DNA of 64,000 nucleotides from Synanceia verrucosa. Lineage: Eukaryota; Chordata; Actinopteri; Perciformes; Synanceiidae. The stretch is from contig CM056564.1 in assembly GCA_029721515.1 (NCBI GenBank), positions 2,147,349 to 2,211,348 on the forward strand. Reading direction: 5' to 3'. Each line of letters opens with the position of its first letter. Positions within the stretch are counted from its first letter, which is position 1. Below, in pieces: positions 24,031 to 35,900 of the stretch. Position numbers and translations under genes: made by a program. A model generated the notes under the pieces. The model had not been told where the DNA came from, did not search any database, and saw only the letters and a list, made by a program, of their open reading frames with translations.

Positions 24031-27000
24031 ATGGCTTACCATACACTACAACAGGAGTACTTACAGATTCCTGTTGTAACCAGGGCATATACAACCGCCT
24101 GTGTCCTCACAACTGCTGCAGTGGTAAGGCTAATTCACATGTTACCTGTGTTCGCCAGGACAGCTGGGAACCGCTTTACATAGCGAACGGAACGCCGTTA
24201 ACGCCACTTTGCTGCTAGCTCGATGGTTTAGCTTCAGCACCTGTGAGAAGGGTACGTGTCAGGATCTGGTCATCCAGCACACTGGCCCTTTATTATAGTC
24301 ATTAAAGGGTTAAAAGCGTAAATATTGAACCAGTAATTTTTGTTTCCCTAGCATGGCTGTACTGAAGGATCAGCAGCCACAGCCGTTTCAGCTGGTGTTC
24401 AGTGTAGTGTTATGCTCCTTTAGAGGGAACCCACATAAACTACCAAACACGAGACTCTGTAACCTTGTGTTGGTACGTTTAAAATATAGTTTAAAATATA
24501 CATATATTAATATATGTAAGCAACCTGTAATGACATGCATAGTCTGCCTGTGTTGTTAACTAGATGTTATAAATAATAACAGTGGTGGAGGAACCAGTCA
24601 CATACTTTAAAAATATGGCAGGGTACGAAAAAATAATGAAAAACCAGAATAGCAGGGTTGGGAAAAGTTATCACTCCCTGGATTCAGTCCTTTCTGGAGG
24701 CACCATGTGCTTTCATTTATACATTCCTTATTCTTTCTTCCTCAGTTCAGTTGCTGGGTGTAGCTTAAACACATTCAAATATTGTGTGTTTCTTAAACTC
24801 AAGAATGCTTCCAGAGCAGGACAGGTCCTTCTGGTTTCAGATGGCTCTGTAAGACTTTCCTGGAGCACACACTGCTTTACTGTCAGTGTGCAGAAGTAAC
24901 AGGTTTCTACTTTATTCAGAACAATTCAGTACATTCCACATTCTATTAGAAATAAAACATCATCAACATACACAGATTGAAAATATGTAGGCCTCTTGAA
25001 ATCAACAGTCATTTCACTAAAACACACTTCATTCCAACTTAACAGAAACAAGTGTAGGCCTGTTTTTTGACAAATGCATGCAATGATCGGCAAAGATAGA
25101 CCATTAATCTTTATCGTCATTGTCATCATTGTTAAAATGTTTGTTTTGTCGTCTCTCACAGCAACTAGAGATCATCACACCATTTCAGCTGTACTTTAAT
25201 CCAGATTTGATTCTAAGGAATTACCAGGTGAGTGATCTGACCTGCTGCTCATCATCATCTTCATCCTCAGTGCTATTGCTGTAACTTTTCAAACACTGAT
25301 CAGCCTTAATTACCTCAGCTATCTGTCTAAGTTAACAAAAAGTAGTGTTAATGTTCAATTGTTTATTTGCCTGCTATAGCTACTAGGTTGTCTTTTCTGT
25401 AAATAACTTCCTGTCTTGTCCTTTTTAGAGAGGAAATGTACTGTATTTTATATTATAACTAGTATAAAAGAAACATAAAATAGTAAAATAAGTATCATGA
25501 AAAAACATGTTGGTAGAAAAGATAAAATATAATTTTATTTGTACTTCAGGTTTAGCCATTGTTAGATGATGTTTCATTTGTATTATTAGAATCAATATTT
25601 TTTTATAGAAATAAGCAAAATGTCCTCATCCCAACTCATGAAATTTGTCACAACCCTGAGCATCTGTTAGTGAGTGAAGAACTACCTGGTTTGGCTTGAA
25701 ACTTTTCCTTTTGTGCAGTGAAAATGACTGTGAACATAAGACCAGACATCCCTTTTTAAATGTCACAGACTGTGGTCTGCCTCACATCTTTATGCTGACT
25801 AACTGCAGCCGCTAATCACTGAAACTCATCAAACAGTTTGAAATGAAGAAAATAACCTTCATTTGTTTGTCCTACTCCATGTCTGTGTGATTGCTACAGC
25901 TGTTTTTTCTTTCTCTTTTTGTAGGTATGGAGACTAATAACCAACTTCCTGTTTTTTGGTCCAGTTGGCTTCAACTTCCTGTTCAATATGATTTTTCTGT
26001 ATCCTTCTCAGTTTCTTGTCTCACTTCATCTAGCATGTGAAATATTTTTGCATACTCTCTGTTTCACAGTGGGAGACTGTGTGTGTTTCACAGTAATTTC
26101 AGTATTTAGTGGTGATGATGAAAACTGTAAAATGTGTCTGTTTTCTTAACCAGTTTGCTTTCAGGTACAGATACTGTCGTATGCTGGAGGAGGGCTCCTT
26201 CAGGGGACGCACGGCTGACTTTGTCTTCATGTTCCTCTTTGGTGGCCTTCTGATGACTGTATCCTTGCATTAATGCTTCGTTCCAACTTTTCACATGCAC
26301 ATGATAAGGTCTTTAGTGAACAATTCAATGATCAGAAACTCATTTATTGTGCATTTTGATTGTTTATGATGTTGTTATTATGTGCCAGTGAGAATCTCAC
26401 TGTGTCTTTTGATTCCTTTGTTACAGCTACCAAGGTGTTAGGGGGTGTCCCAATCCGATATTGATTGGGATATCGGCCCAGTGGTCACAACAGTTGTGCT
26501 AAGGTGCTAACAAAGTAGAAGGAGGAGGAGTGATGTCGGCCCTGTGGCAGCATTTTTAGTTAAAGTCTGAAAAAGATGTTGAAGCTGAGAACAAAACTTG
26601 TCATGAACCAGTTTCCTGGTGGAACAGAACCAGCAAGTTTAATAAGACCAACTTCATCAGCATTTGAACCAGTGACACAAAAAACAGCAGGAGGACTTTC
26701 AGGTTGAATAATTTATTTTTTCTTTATTTTTATTCAATTGTAGAACATTCTTCTGTTTAAGTTAAACTAGTGGTTATTTTGCACTTTTTTTGTTGATGTT
26801 TTCATTGGATTTATTGAGATTATTATTCAAGGTCTTCTATTTTATTCAATTGTAGAATTTATTCTTATGTTTCAGGTTAAATTGATGTGTTCCATAAATT
26901 AATAATAATTAATTAATAATAAATGGGTCAGTTTTTCTGACATTTATTTATTAGACCTAATGTTGCTGACTCTTGTTCTCTGTTTGAGTAATATCACTTG

Positions 27001-28439
27001 ATCAAGCCTTTTCTAGCACTCCATACTACAAAATAAGTAATAAAAGTCTGTATGATTAGTGCTGATATTGTATCGGATAAATATCGGTATAAGGCAATAC
27101 TCAGGCTGCAATACCCTCTGCTTGGTATTGGTCCACAAACAATACACTGCAGTTGTGTTATGTTCAGGAAAAATGCAGTTTTTATCAAACCATGTATTGC
27201 TAAACAACAAGCCTGTGGGATAGTATGCACCTCTGCCGCTACATTAAAAGTGAGTGATATTTTACACTTTGACTGATATGTTGTTGCTTGTTTGGCAACA
27301 TGATGTGTCAGTGTTCCACATATTTCCCCACCAGTATTTTGACAGTTCTTACTGATGTATGGTGCTACTTACTATTGGTATGCCACTGCTGTGAGCACAT
27401 CCCTCCACATATCTTTTGGAAAGTAAGATATATTTGGATCCATGCAACTGCAGAAGGTACAACAGTTGAACTTATTCAAAAATGATGAGATGGTCTAAAA
27501 TCTGATTATACGTCTCCAACAATCTTCATCTCATCATTTTCTTTCATCCAGACTATTGGATTGTTTGCTACTTGCAGGGTTCAGTTGTCTTTAACAAGCT
27601 TTCAGATATTTGGCACTTTTGTCAGTCTGGTGTTCCTGGGCCAAGCCTTCACTATCATGCTGGTGTACGTGTGGAGTCGGCGAAACCCAAATGTCCGTAT
27701 GAATTTCTTTGGCCTGCTGAATTTCCAGGCACCCTTCCTTCCCTGGGTGCTGATGGGATTCTCTCTTCTGCTGGGCAACTCCATCATTGTGGACCTTTTA
27801 GGTACCTGTCACTGTCACCTGCAGTGTGTTATTTTGGGTGGCTGGTGAGAGGTACTGCTGGTGTCAACATATTTCTTTCCTTTCTTGAGGCATTGCTGTT
27901 GGCCATGTGTACTTCTTCCTGGAGGATGTTTTCCCCAACCAGCCAGGTGGTGGAAGGTGGCTCAAGACCCCATCTATCATGTAAGTGAGAAAACAACATC
28001 AAAAGCCTAAATTGTAACCCCTAATTTCCACCGGATGTGTAACAGTGCCGACATTTTGTCGGACCCGATACGCATCCATTCAAATCAATGTGTCAATTTC
28101 CACTGGATGTGGAATGCCGCCGACGTGCCGACGCCTGCCAAAACAAATCGACAAGCTTCTATTTTTCTCGGATGTCGGCTGTCAGCTATCTGGCAGAGCC
28201 GCAGCAGGCGGACCTGGTGGGTATTGACGGACAACGGCCGATGGATGTCGGCGTCGTTCCGCATCCATTGGAAATTAGGGGTAAGTCTTTAGAACACCCT
28301 CATCCTCCTCTTCCTCCTCTGTGTCTCCTGCAGAAGGATGTTGTTTGACACACCAGAGGAAGATGCCAACTACAACCCCCTGCCTGAGGAGCGCCCAGGA
28401 GGGTTCGCTTGGGGAGAGGGACAGCGCCTTGGAGGTTAA
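24031..28439 (+). CDS. derl3: Derlin (ERAD membrane protein), complete seven-exon gene, best match derlin-3
   Basis: Exons 24031-24123, 25162-25227, 25925-25998, 26165-26258, 27606-27801, 27890-27980 and 28334-28439 join to 720 bp, giving 239 residues plus stop. All introns have GT/AG ends and phases fit. Derlins are rhomboid-like pseudoproteases of the ER membrane that help retrotranslocate misfolded proteins to p97 and the proteasome. The protein starts MAYHTLQQEYLQIPVVTRAY and carries the WR motif (W55-R56) and the GRTADFVFMFLFGG segment. Hydrophobic membrane spans follow, and the C-terminus ends GFAWGEGQRLGG, the p97-binding SHP box. VVTRAY and QVWRL favour derlin-3 over derlin-2, and the smarcb1 neighbour supports this. 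Introns 4 and 6 hold MITE-like insertions. The coding sequence looks intact. Confidence 0.93.
26437..27130. mobile_element. MITE-like repeat in derl3 intron 4
   Basis: It begins GGGGGTGTCCCAATCCGATA and shares an internal segment (GGTGGAACAGAACCAG, GACATCACTCC-type sequence) with 52371-52990 in inverse orientation. It also shares a tail (AATACTCAGGCTGCAA) with 54175-54231. The GGGTGTCC terminus is typical of hAT-type MITEs. No transposase is present. Confidence 0.6.
28017..28281. mobile_element. Short MITE in derl3 intron 6
   Basis: A 265-bp insertion with terminal inverted repeats ACCCCTAATTTCCA at the left and TGGAAATTAGGGGT at the right. An internal near-repeat (TTTCCACTGGATG) sits near 28094. 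It ends about 50 bp before the exon 7 acceptor. The superfamily is not clear. Confidence 0.7.
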
Positions 28440-28747
28440 ATATGCCCTCACATCCTTCCTGATTGTCAGGTCACTTCCAAGGACACTCCCTCAGAGGGAT
28501 GGAGGAGACAAACATGGTCTTTGTTTTTGACTTGTTTGTTTAGTTCTGGATGAAGAATGCCAAACAACCAGAGCTGGTTTGGAAATAGCCGTCTGTTGTC
28601 TTTCTATATGGGCTTAAATCATCCCCAGAAACTCTTCTTGTTTTGCAATATCATTGCTCTAAGACTATTTGAGAGAACACAAGCAAGATGGAACTCTGGA
28701 TGTTGAACCTTTGGGCTTGGATAATGTTTGTCTTCATAGAATTTTTT

Positions 28748-28808
28748 ATACATACATACATACAAACACACACACATATATATATATACATATATATATA
28801 TATGTATG

Positions 28809-28855
<47 letters not shown>

Positions 28856-28920
28856 GTGTGTGTACACATATATGTATATGTATATATATATATATGTATA
28901 CACATATATATATACAGCAT

Positions 28921-28980
<60 letters not shown>

Positions 28981-29013
28981 TATATATATGTATGTATATA
29001 CGTATGTACAAAC

Positions 29014-29053
<40 letters not shown>
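28748..29053. repeat. TA/TG microsatellite
   Basis: A long run of alternating TA with TG/CA interruptions, followed by GAGAGAGAG. The open frames crossing it are low-complexity artefacts. Confidence 0.97.
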
Positions 29054-29061
<8 letters not shown>

Positions 29062-29117
29062 CGACAGACAGACAGACATCTGTCCTACAAAAAACAATGA
29101 CAGCAGTAAAATAGCTA

Positions 29118-29123
29118 AATAAA
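29118..29123 (+). terminator. Possible derl3 polyadenylation signal
   Basis: AATAAA, 680 bp after the derl3 stop, is the first canonical signal I noticed downstream. If it is used, the 3' UTR would include the TA microsatellite. Confidence 0.3.
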
Positions 29124-29348
29124 GTTATTCAGATAGCAAGTGCAGTTTTTCTCATTTCACTTTTTCAGGAATAAATGTGTGTGACAAATGATGCTTTTGT
29201 TTCATATCTTTGAACTATAGTAGTGTTGATTGAAATTAGATTATGGTCAGTATAAATGATCTTGTGACTTCATTCTTCACTTCACACGACAGGCCATTGT
29301 AATATACATGTAACATCAGCCAGTGATGCTGATGTTATAAAGTTTTAT

Positions 29349-29660
29349 TGCAGACGGCAGGAATGACTTGCGGTAGCGCTCCTTCTAGCAGGGTGGAAGT
29401 CTGAGTCTGCAGCTGAAGGAGCTACTTAAAGCCTCCACAGTCCATCAGAGGGTCAGAGGGGTTGTCCATGATGGAGGTCAGTTTTGCTGACATCCGCCTC
29501 TCAGCCACCTCCTCTATGGAGTCCAGGGAGCAGTCCAGGACAGTGCTGGTCCAGGACAGAGCCGGTCCAGGACAGAGCCGGTCCAGGACAGAGCCGGTCC
29601 AGAACGGAGCTGGTCCAGGACAGAGCTGATCCAGGACAGAGCCGGTCCTCCTGACTAGCC
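29349..29660 (-). mobile_element. Decayed LINE C-terminal fragment with a minisatellite
   Basis: On the minus strand it translates to a piece resembling the C-terminus of fish LINE polyproteins (VLDCSLDSIEEVAERRMSAK, then LTSIMDNPSDPL), with a stop soon after. At 29536-29655 a ~17-bp unit GGTCCAGGACAGAGCCG is repeated about six times. Confidence 0.6.
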
Positions 29661-30910
29661 TGTTCAGTCGTCAGTCAATTTAGACCCTTAAAAGTATCAA
29701 CAGTCCCTGTAGTGTGATGTGCATGTATGATTATTACATCATATTACGCCTAGAATCCACTTTGACAACAGTGTCACTAAGTAACAAACTATTATGCTAA
29801 TTGTAGTCATAATATTGTCATATCTACAGGTGAAAGGTGATCCCCTTTTCCTTGTTTCCAGGCACAGTTTACTGGAGCATCCATAGGCTGCACAAAAGTC
29901 AGGCATTTTGACTCATTTGATGTATTCGTGTAAACACTGGGTCAGAAATTTCCTGTGTCACAATGTATCAACATTTATGATGTTTTTAACAAACCAAACA
30001 GCTTGGAAATCATGTACAACTGAAGTTATGTTGAAACTGAAGAGCCTTTCTGCCTCTCCCACTGATGAAAAGCTGCTTTGCAATACATACTTGTTCTCAC
30101 AGCCAGTCTGTTAGCCAAGTTAGACAGCTAATAAACACAAGCACATCCACAAAGACTGTCACTTAGACAAAAAAATATACGTTGTCATACAATAAATTAA
30201 AATCTCGGTTTCAGCCTTGAGACCTCGCACAAAGCGACTCAAAGTTAGCCCTTTGTTCAAATAGCCGTGAAACAACTGTGCTGCACGATTAAGTCATTTT
30301 TTCTCTAAGAAAAGCTGCGATTTCAACATGTCCAAGCATTCAGACTCATAGTCACATACTAAGGTTTGCAATAAAGCAAACCGTTTGTATCTGTCAATAT
30401 TTCAGCGAGTTAAGAGTATTTTTGATTGTGCAGATAACTCACCTTCCTACAGTCTACCATAGAGCGTACAAAATAACATAATGTAGTTAGATGACCGCCG
30501 GTGACTTCGCCTCGAGTCATCTAGCCTTTCTTTATAGATATCTATGCTTCTGGTATCATGAGGTCAGAAGCAAGAAATTCCTACCCCCAGTTGTATAGAA
30601 CGCAGCATAAGGTCAGTGCAGGGTTCCCGATTTAAAAAAAAAAAATGACGATCTGTCAAACAGCACGTAAAGCGGCATCACGGATGTTTTCATTTAACAT
30701 AGTTTCTGAAGTGAGACGTGTCCAGCAGTGACTATAGTTTCTGCACTGTTTTTGGAAGCCATGCGCCTAGCTGGTGTTTTCTAAATGTAGAAATCAAAAG
30801 TGAACGCTAGTTTCAAGGACGACGCATAATTTCCCATCTTTATCTTGGTCCTCAAACGCCTCTGGAGAAGAGAAGGCTGCTTAATAATATAGCTGGTTAG
30901 CGGCTGCGTT
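29661..30910. other. Intergenic region and smarcb1 promoter side
   Basis: No gene is recognised. A small perfect hairpin, GGTTTGC-AATAAA-GCAAACC, lies at 30363-30382. An 8-bp inverted repeat, TAGATGAC and GTCATCTA, lies near 30488-30523. The last few hundred bases before the ATG at 30911 should hold the smarcb1 promoter and 5' UTR; no TATA box is evident. Confidence 0.5.
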
Positions 30911-32822
30911 ATGATGCAATTGGCTCTAAGTAAAACGTTTGGCCAGAAACCAGTTAAATTTCAGTTAGAACAAGATGGGGACTTTTACATGGTTGGATCC
31001 GAGGTATGTGACTCTCTGTCCGTTAACTTTCAATGCTCAGCTCTCTCGTGGTAGCCTCAGTTATCTATTCTTCTGGCTAGTTTATGCTAGCATGCTAACA
31101 CTGATGGCTTCATAAACAAAGGAATTCCTCAAAAAAGGAAAACGGGTTGTGTCCGGTTGAAGTCAGGTCAGCAACCGGCAAATCAAGCAAGATCAATGCT
31201 GTCTAACTCTGTATTAATAACCAACCGAACATGTTTAGCTGTTCTTCCAGCAACTTGTCACTGCAGCTTGATGTGTAGTTGGTAGAGCAGTAAGTTACAT
31301 CAACATAAACTAACATGTAAAAGAGCACTGTGTATGAGGTTTGAACACAACGTGACATGGCTATTATTAAGCTAAACCACTGCTCTGCCCAGTAAGTAAT
31401 TTAAGTTTTAAGAGAAATGGTCAAAAGTGTGGACCATGTAAAGTAGACACTATGGTTGGTGTTCAACTGCAGTCCCCACCGTGGCGCTTGGTGATGCTTC
31501 TCTGCTGCAGGTCCTTCAAGGCTGAACGCACACAGACAGTATGGAGGAATAATTGCTATAAAAGAGAACTTCATCTCCACAAAAACATCCTAGTAGGACA
31601 ATGATCAAACAGTGGTGCGCATAGACTGTTTGAAGGGCAGGGACGAAAAGAAAAAAAAAAGGGCACCTACAGTGTGTTTTTGCCATTGAAGAGGGCACTT
31701 AAGTTCAGTGTGTTTTACCTGCCAAGAGTGCAATTTATCAGCCAAGAGGGCAGACTAGTGTGTAGATTTTGCAACAACAAATCGATAAAACTTGATTATT
31801 GAAATTGTTGGCAACGAATTTCATTATTGATTAATTGTGTCTAGTGATTAATGTATCAGTGACTGCTACATCACAGAGCTCGCTGAGCGGACGGTTGCAC
31901 CACAGAGGAAGACACCACAGAGGAAGAGCAGAGTGGCTCATCTGGGCGGGGCTGGAGCCTATCCCAGCTGTCTGAGGCTACGTTCAGACTGCAGGGCTTA
32001 ATGCCCAATTCGGATTTTTTTGTGAAATCCAATTTTTTTGCGAGGTCGTTCACATTTCCAATTAAATGCGACTTCTGTGTGAGCTCCAGTGTGAACTTAA
32101 ACGCCTCACAAGTGTCCCGCATGTGCATTGGAGGACGCAATGACGTCACATGCAGCGTGCACGCTCAGTGTTTACGGAAGTAAACATGGACCCTAGCGGT
32201 GGTGTGTAAACAGCCCGGTTCCGATAAAACCCCTCCAGTTTGGTCTGAATAGAGCTGTCCCCTCAAATATGAATTAACTCAGAAACCTTGTTTTCCCTCC
32301 ATTGACTACTCTCCGCATTATCGTCCGCCATCATTGTTGTTTTTCTTCCCGCTGCCGCCTACTTCCGCTGCAGAATAGTGATGTTTGTAGCTTGTTGATG
32401 ACGTGTAGGTCGGCTGAATGCGACCTGGCCGTTCAGACTGAAGTCGCATGTCAAAAGATCGGATATGTATTGGTTTTAGGACCACATATCCAAGTGGCCT
32501 GGGTCGCATTTGAAAAAATCGGATCTGTGTCGTTCAGACTGCAATTAAAAGATCAGATACAGGTCACATAGGGGTGAAAAAATCGGATTTGGGTGACTTC
32601 AGGCTGCAGTCTGAACGTAGCCTTATACCCCTTTTCCACCAGGGTGGTTCCAGGGCTGGTTCGGGGCCAGTGCCTGACTTAGCACCAGTTTTAGTTTAAA
32701 TGCTAGTCTAATGTATCATTTGAAGTATCAATTCATAATACCAATTTTTAATGTTTTTATTGTTTAATTTGTCAAAATATGTCAAAAGTGTTTCAACTAA
32801 GCCCACTTCATGATTTGTTGAG

Positions 32823-32867
<45 letters not shown>

Positions 32868-32949
32868 CACGTGTGTGTGTGTGTGTATGTATGTATATAT
32901 ATATATACATACACATGTGTGTGTGTATATATGTATGTATGTATGTATA

Positions 32950-32994
<45 letters not shown>

Positions 32995-35900
32995 TCATGG
33001 AAAAAATTATTAGACCACCCTTGTTTTCTTCAATTTCTTGTTAATTTTAATGCCTGGCTCAACTAAAGGTACATTTGTTTGGACAATTATAATGATAACA
33101 ACAAAAATAGCTCATGAGAGTTTAATTTAAGAACTAAGGATTATTCATTTTCCATGGTTTTCTTGATAATAACCAAAATTACTTAAATTCTTACATCAAT
33201 AGCTATGGCATCGTACCGCCAAAAACACTACTTTTAAGCATTCCATGTTTTCTTTTCTGTTTGCTTTAAACACATGATACACACAAGAGTTAATACTTGA
33301 TTGCATAACCATTGTTTTTGATGACTGCAGCCATGCGTCTTGGCATGCTCTCCACCAGCTTCTGACATTGTTCTGCTGTCACTGCAGCCCATTCCTGTTG
33401 GACAAATTCAAACAAATTTTCTTTGTTTTTGGGCTTGTGGTTCTCCATTTTGAGTTTGATGATTTTCCACAGGTTTTCAATTGGATTAAGATCTGGTGAT
33501 TGAGCAGGCCAAGGCATGGTGCGAATGTATGCAAGACAGTCTGGGTTGTAAGCTTCTCCAGGCTTCCTCCTAAACAGTAAGTTGGCTGGAGTGGGCATCA
33601 ATTCAAAATTGGATTCATCACTGAAGAGAACCTTAGCCCAATCATCAACAGTCCAATCCTTGTGGTCTCGAGCAAAGAGTAACCGGGCCTTCCTCTGCCT
33701 TTCATTGATGAAGGGCTTCTTGCGTGCTCTGTGTGACTTCAAACCAGCTTCAACAAGTCGGTTTCGAACTGTCCTTGCCGAGCAAGTCACATTTCTCGAC
33801 AGTGCCCACTCATTTTTAAGGTCCCTGGAGGTCTGACGACGATTCCTGACACAGGAACGGATGAGTGCACGGTCATCTCGTGGGGTAGAAAGACGTTTCC
33901 TGCCACGGCCAGGTAGCAATTTGGTAGTGCCATGTTCAGCTTGTTTTTTTTTGTTGGAATGAACGGCTGTCTTGGAGATCTTCAGTTTTTTCGCTACCTG
34001 TCTCTCACTCATGCCAATTTCCAGCAGTGCCAAGATGGCTGCCTTTGTTGCTTCACATAATTCTTTTGTTTTAGGTAGGGGTGGGCGATATATCGATTAT
34101 ACTCGATGTATCGCGGCTTGTTCTACATGAGATGTATGAAATGACTATATCACGACCATCGATTACTTGTCACGTAAATGTTTTAAGCCGTCGGCATGTA
34201 ATTCTCTTTAGAGTTTTGCCTCTTTCACTCTCTCCTAGTACTCCTCTCACAGCAAGCGGCAGACTCTCCCGCCCACCCAGAAAACTTCCCTGCGCGCATG
34301 CGTATTTTTAGTAACAAGTGAGGAGGAAGAGAGCATGGAGAGAGCGAAAAAAAGTGAAGAGCCCAAGCGAGTTTACGAGTTACAAGGGACGTTAATTGAA
34401 GATGGAGACGGACGACTTGGTTCCGAGGAAAAGCAGCACTGGCTCTATCATATGGCAGTGGTTCGGGTTTCGTAAGGAAGACGTTGAACAAAGTACGGTT
34501 ATCTGCAAATTATGCCGCAAAACCGTTGCTACCAAAGGTAGCAGTACCACAAATTTGTTTCATCACCTGAAATGCCATCCACTACAAAACGAAGAATGCG
34601 TCAAGCTCCGCATGTCCACGTCTCCACCCACACCACAGAAGTCAAAGGAACAAGCACCGAAGCAAATGACTCTGGCTTCTTCGTTTGCCAATTCAGTCCC
34701 ATATGACAAAAAAAGTGCAAAATGGAAAGAGATCACGAACGCAGTGACAAAATACATCGCTAAAGACATGGCTCCGGTTAGTGTAGTGGAAAAGCCAGGA
34801 TTCAAAAATCTCATTAAGACACTTGACCCAAAGTATAATTTGCCTGGTCGCAATTTTTTTGCAGAAAAAACGCTGCCAGAGTTGTACATTTTAGTAAGAG
34901 AAAAGGTGGCCCACCAGCTGACAAATGTGACCCACTTCTCCACAACGACGGATCTGTGGTCCAGCAGAACCTGTGAGCCTTATCTCAGCTTAACAGTACA
35001 TTACATCGACAATTGGGAGTTGAAAAGTTCGTGCCTGCAAACGAGCTTTTTTCCTGATGATCATACAGGAGAGCTCATTGCACAGGGGCTGCAAGATGCT
35101 CTCATGTCATGGAACTTGTCAGAAGCTCGTCAAGTGTGCATCACCACAGATAACGGGGCTAATATAATCAAAGCTGTGAGTCTGAATGAGTGGACAAGAC
35201 TGCAGTGTTTTGGCCATCGGCTGCACCTTGCGATTGGTGAGTATTTGTGCAGGTCCGCCTCCCTCTAATAGGAAAGTAACAATCACTTTTATTATCAACA
35301 ATGGTAAATATAATTAAGACAGGATTTCATAATTTGTCACATGCAGTTAAATCCGTGAGTATTCATGCTTTTTTCATGTAGTTAAAAACTAAGATAAAGT
35401 ATTTCATGATTTTTTTTCATGCAGTGTTAAAGAGTATTTTAAAAGATTTATTTCATGCTGTTAAAAACTGAGAATATTTCATGATTTTTTTTTCATGCAG
35501 TGTTAAACAGAGTATTCTCAATGATTTTTTTTCAAGCAGTTAAAAACAGAATATTTCATATTTTTTTTCATGCAATTAAAAATTGTTTGTGTTCACATAA
35601 TGCATTTATTAAGTATATTATGTGTGTAAAGCATATAGTGCCATTGAACTATTTTATTAAAGTGGATTAGAAACCTGTCTGAGATCTGTAGAAAATATAA
35701 AAAAAACTAATTTCCAATTATGGTTTGAGTGTTAAGCTGAGTGATTGAATTGCTGGATTTCTTTACATATTGACATATTAGTATAACATTTTAAATGTTT
35801 ATTTTTATTTTTTAGAGAGAAGCTTGAAAGACCCTGTATTGAGCGTGCTGTTGCTGTTTGCAAGAAGATTGTGAGCAGCTTCTCATTCAGTTGGAAGAGG

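Noticed and set aside
24031..28439. derl2 rather than derl3
   Set aside because: Not fully excluded, but VVTRAY, QVWRL and the adjacent smarcb1 favour derl3; the C-terminus alone does not decide.
28619..29114. Tyr/Ile-repeat ORFs
   Set aside because: Translations of the TA/TG microsatellite in all frames.
34225..34491. Minus-strand ORF overlapping the hAT 5' region (repeated at 63265)
   Set aside because: It duplicates only because the hAT is duplicated, and it overlaps the BED-finger coding start antisense with no family resemblance.
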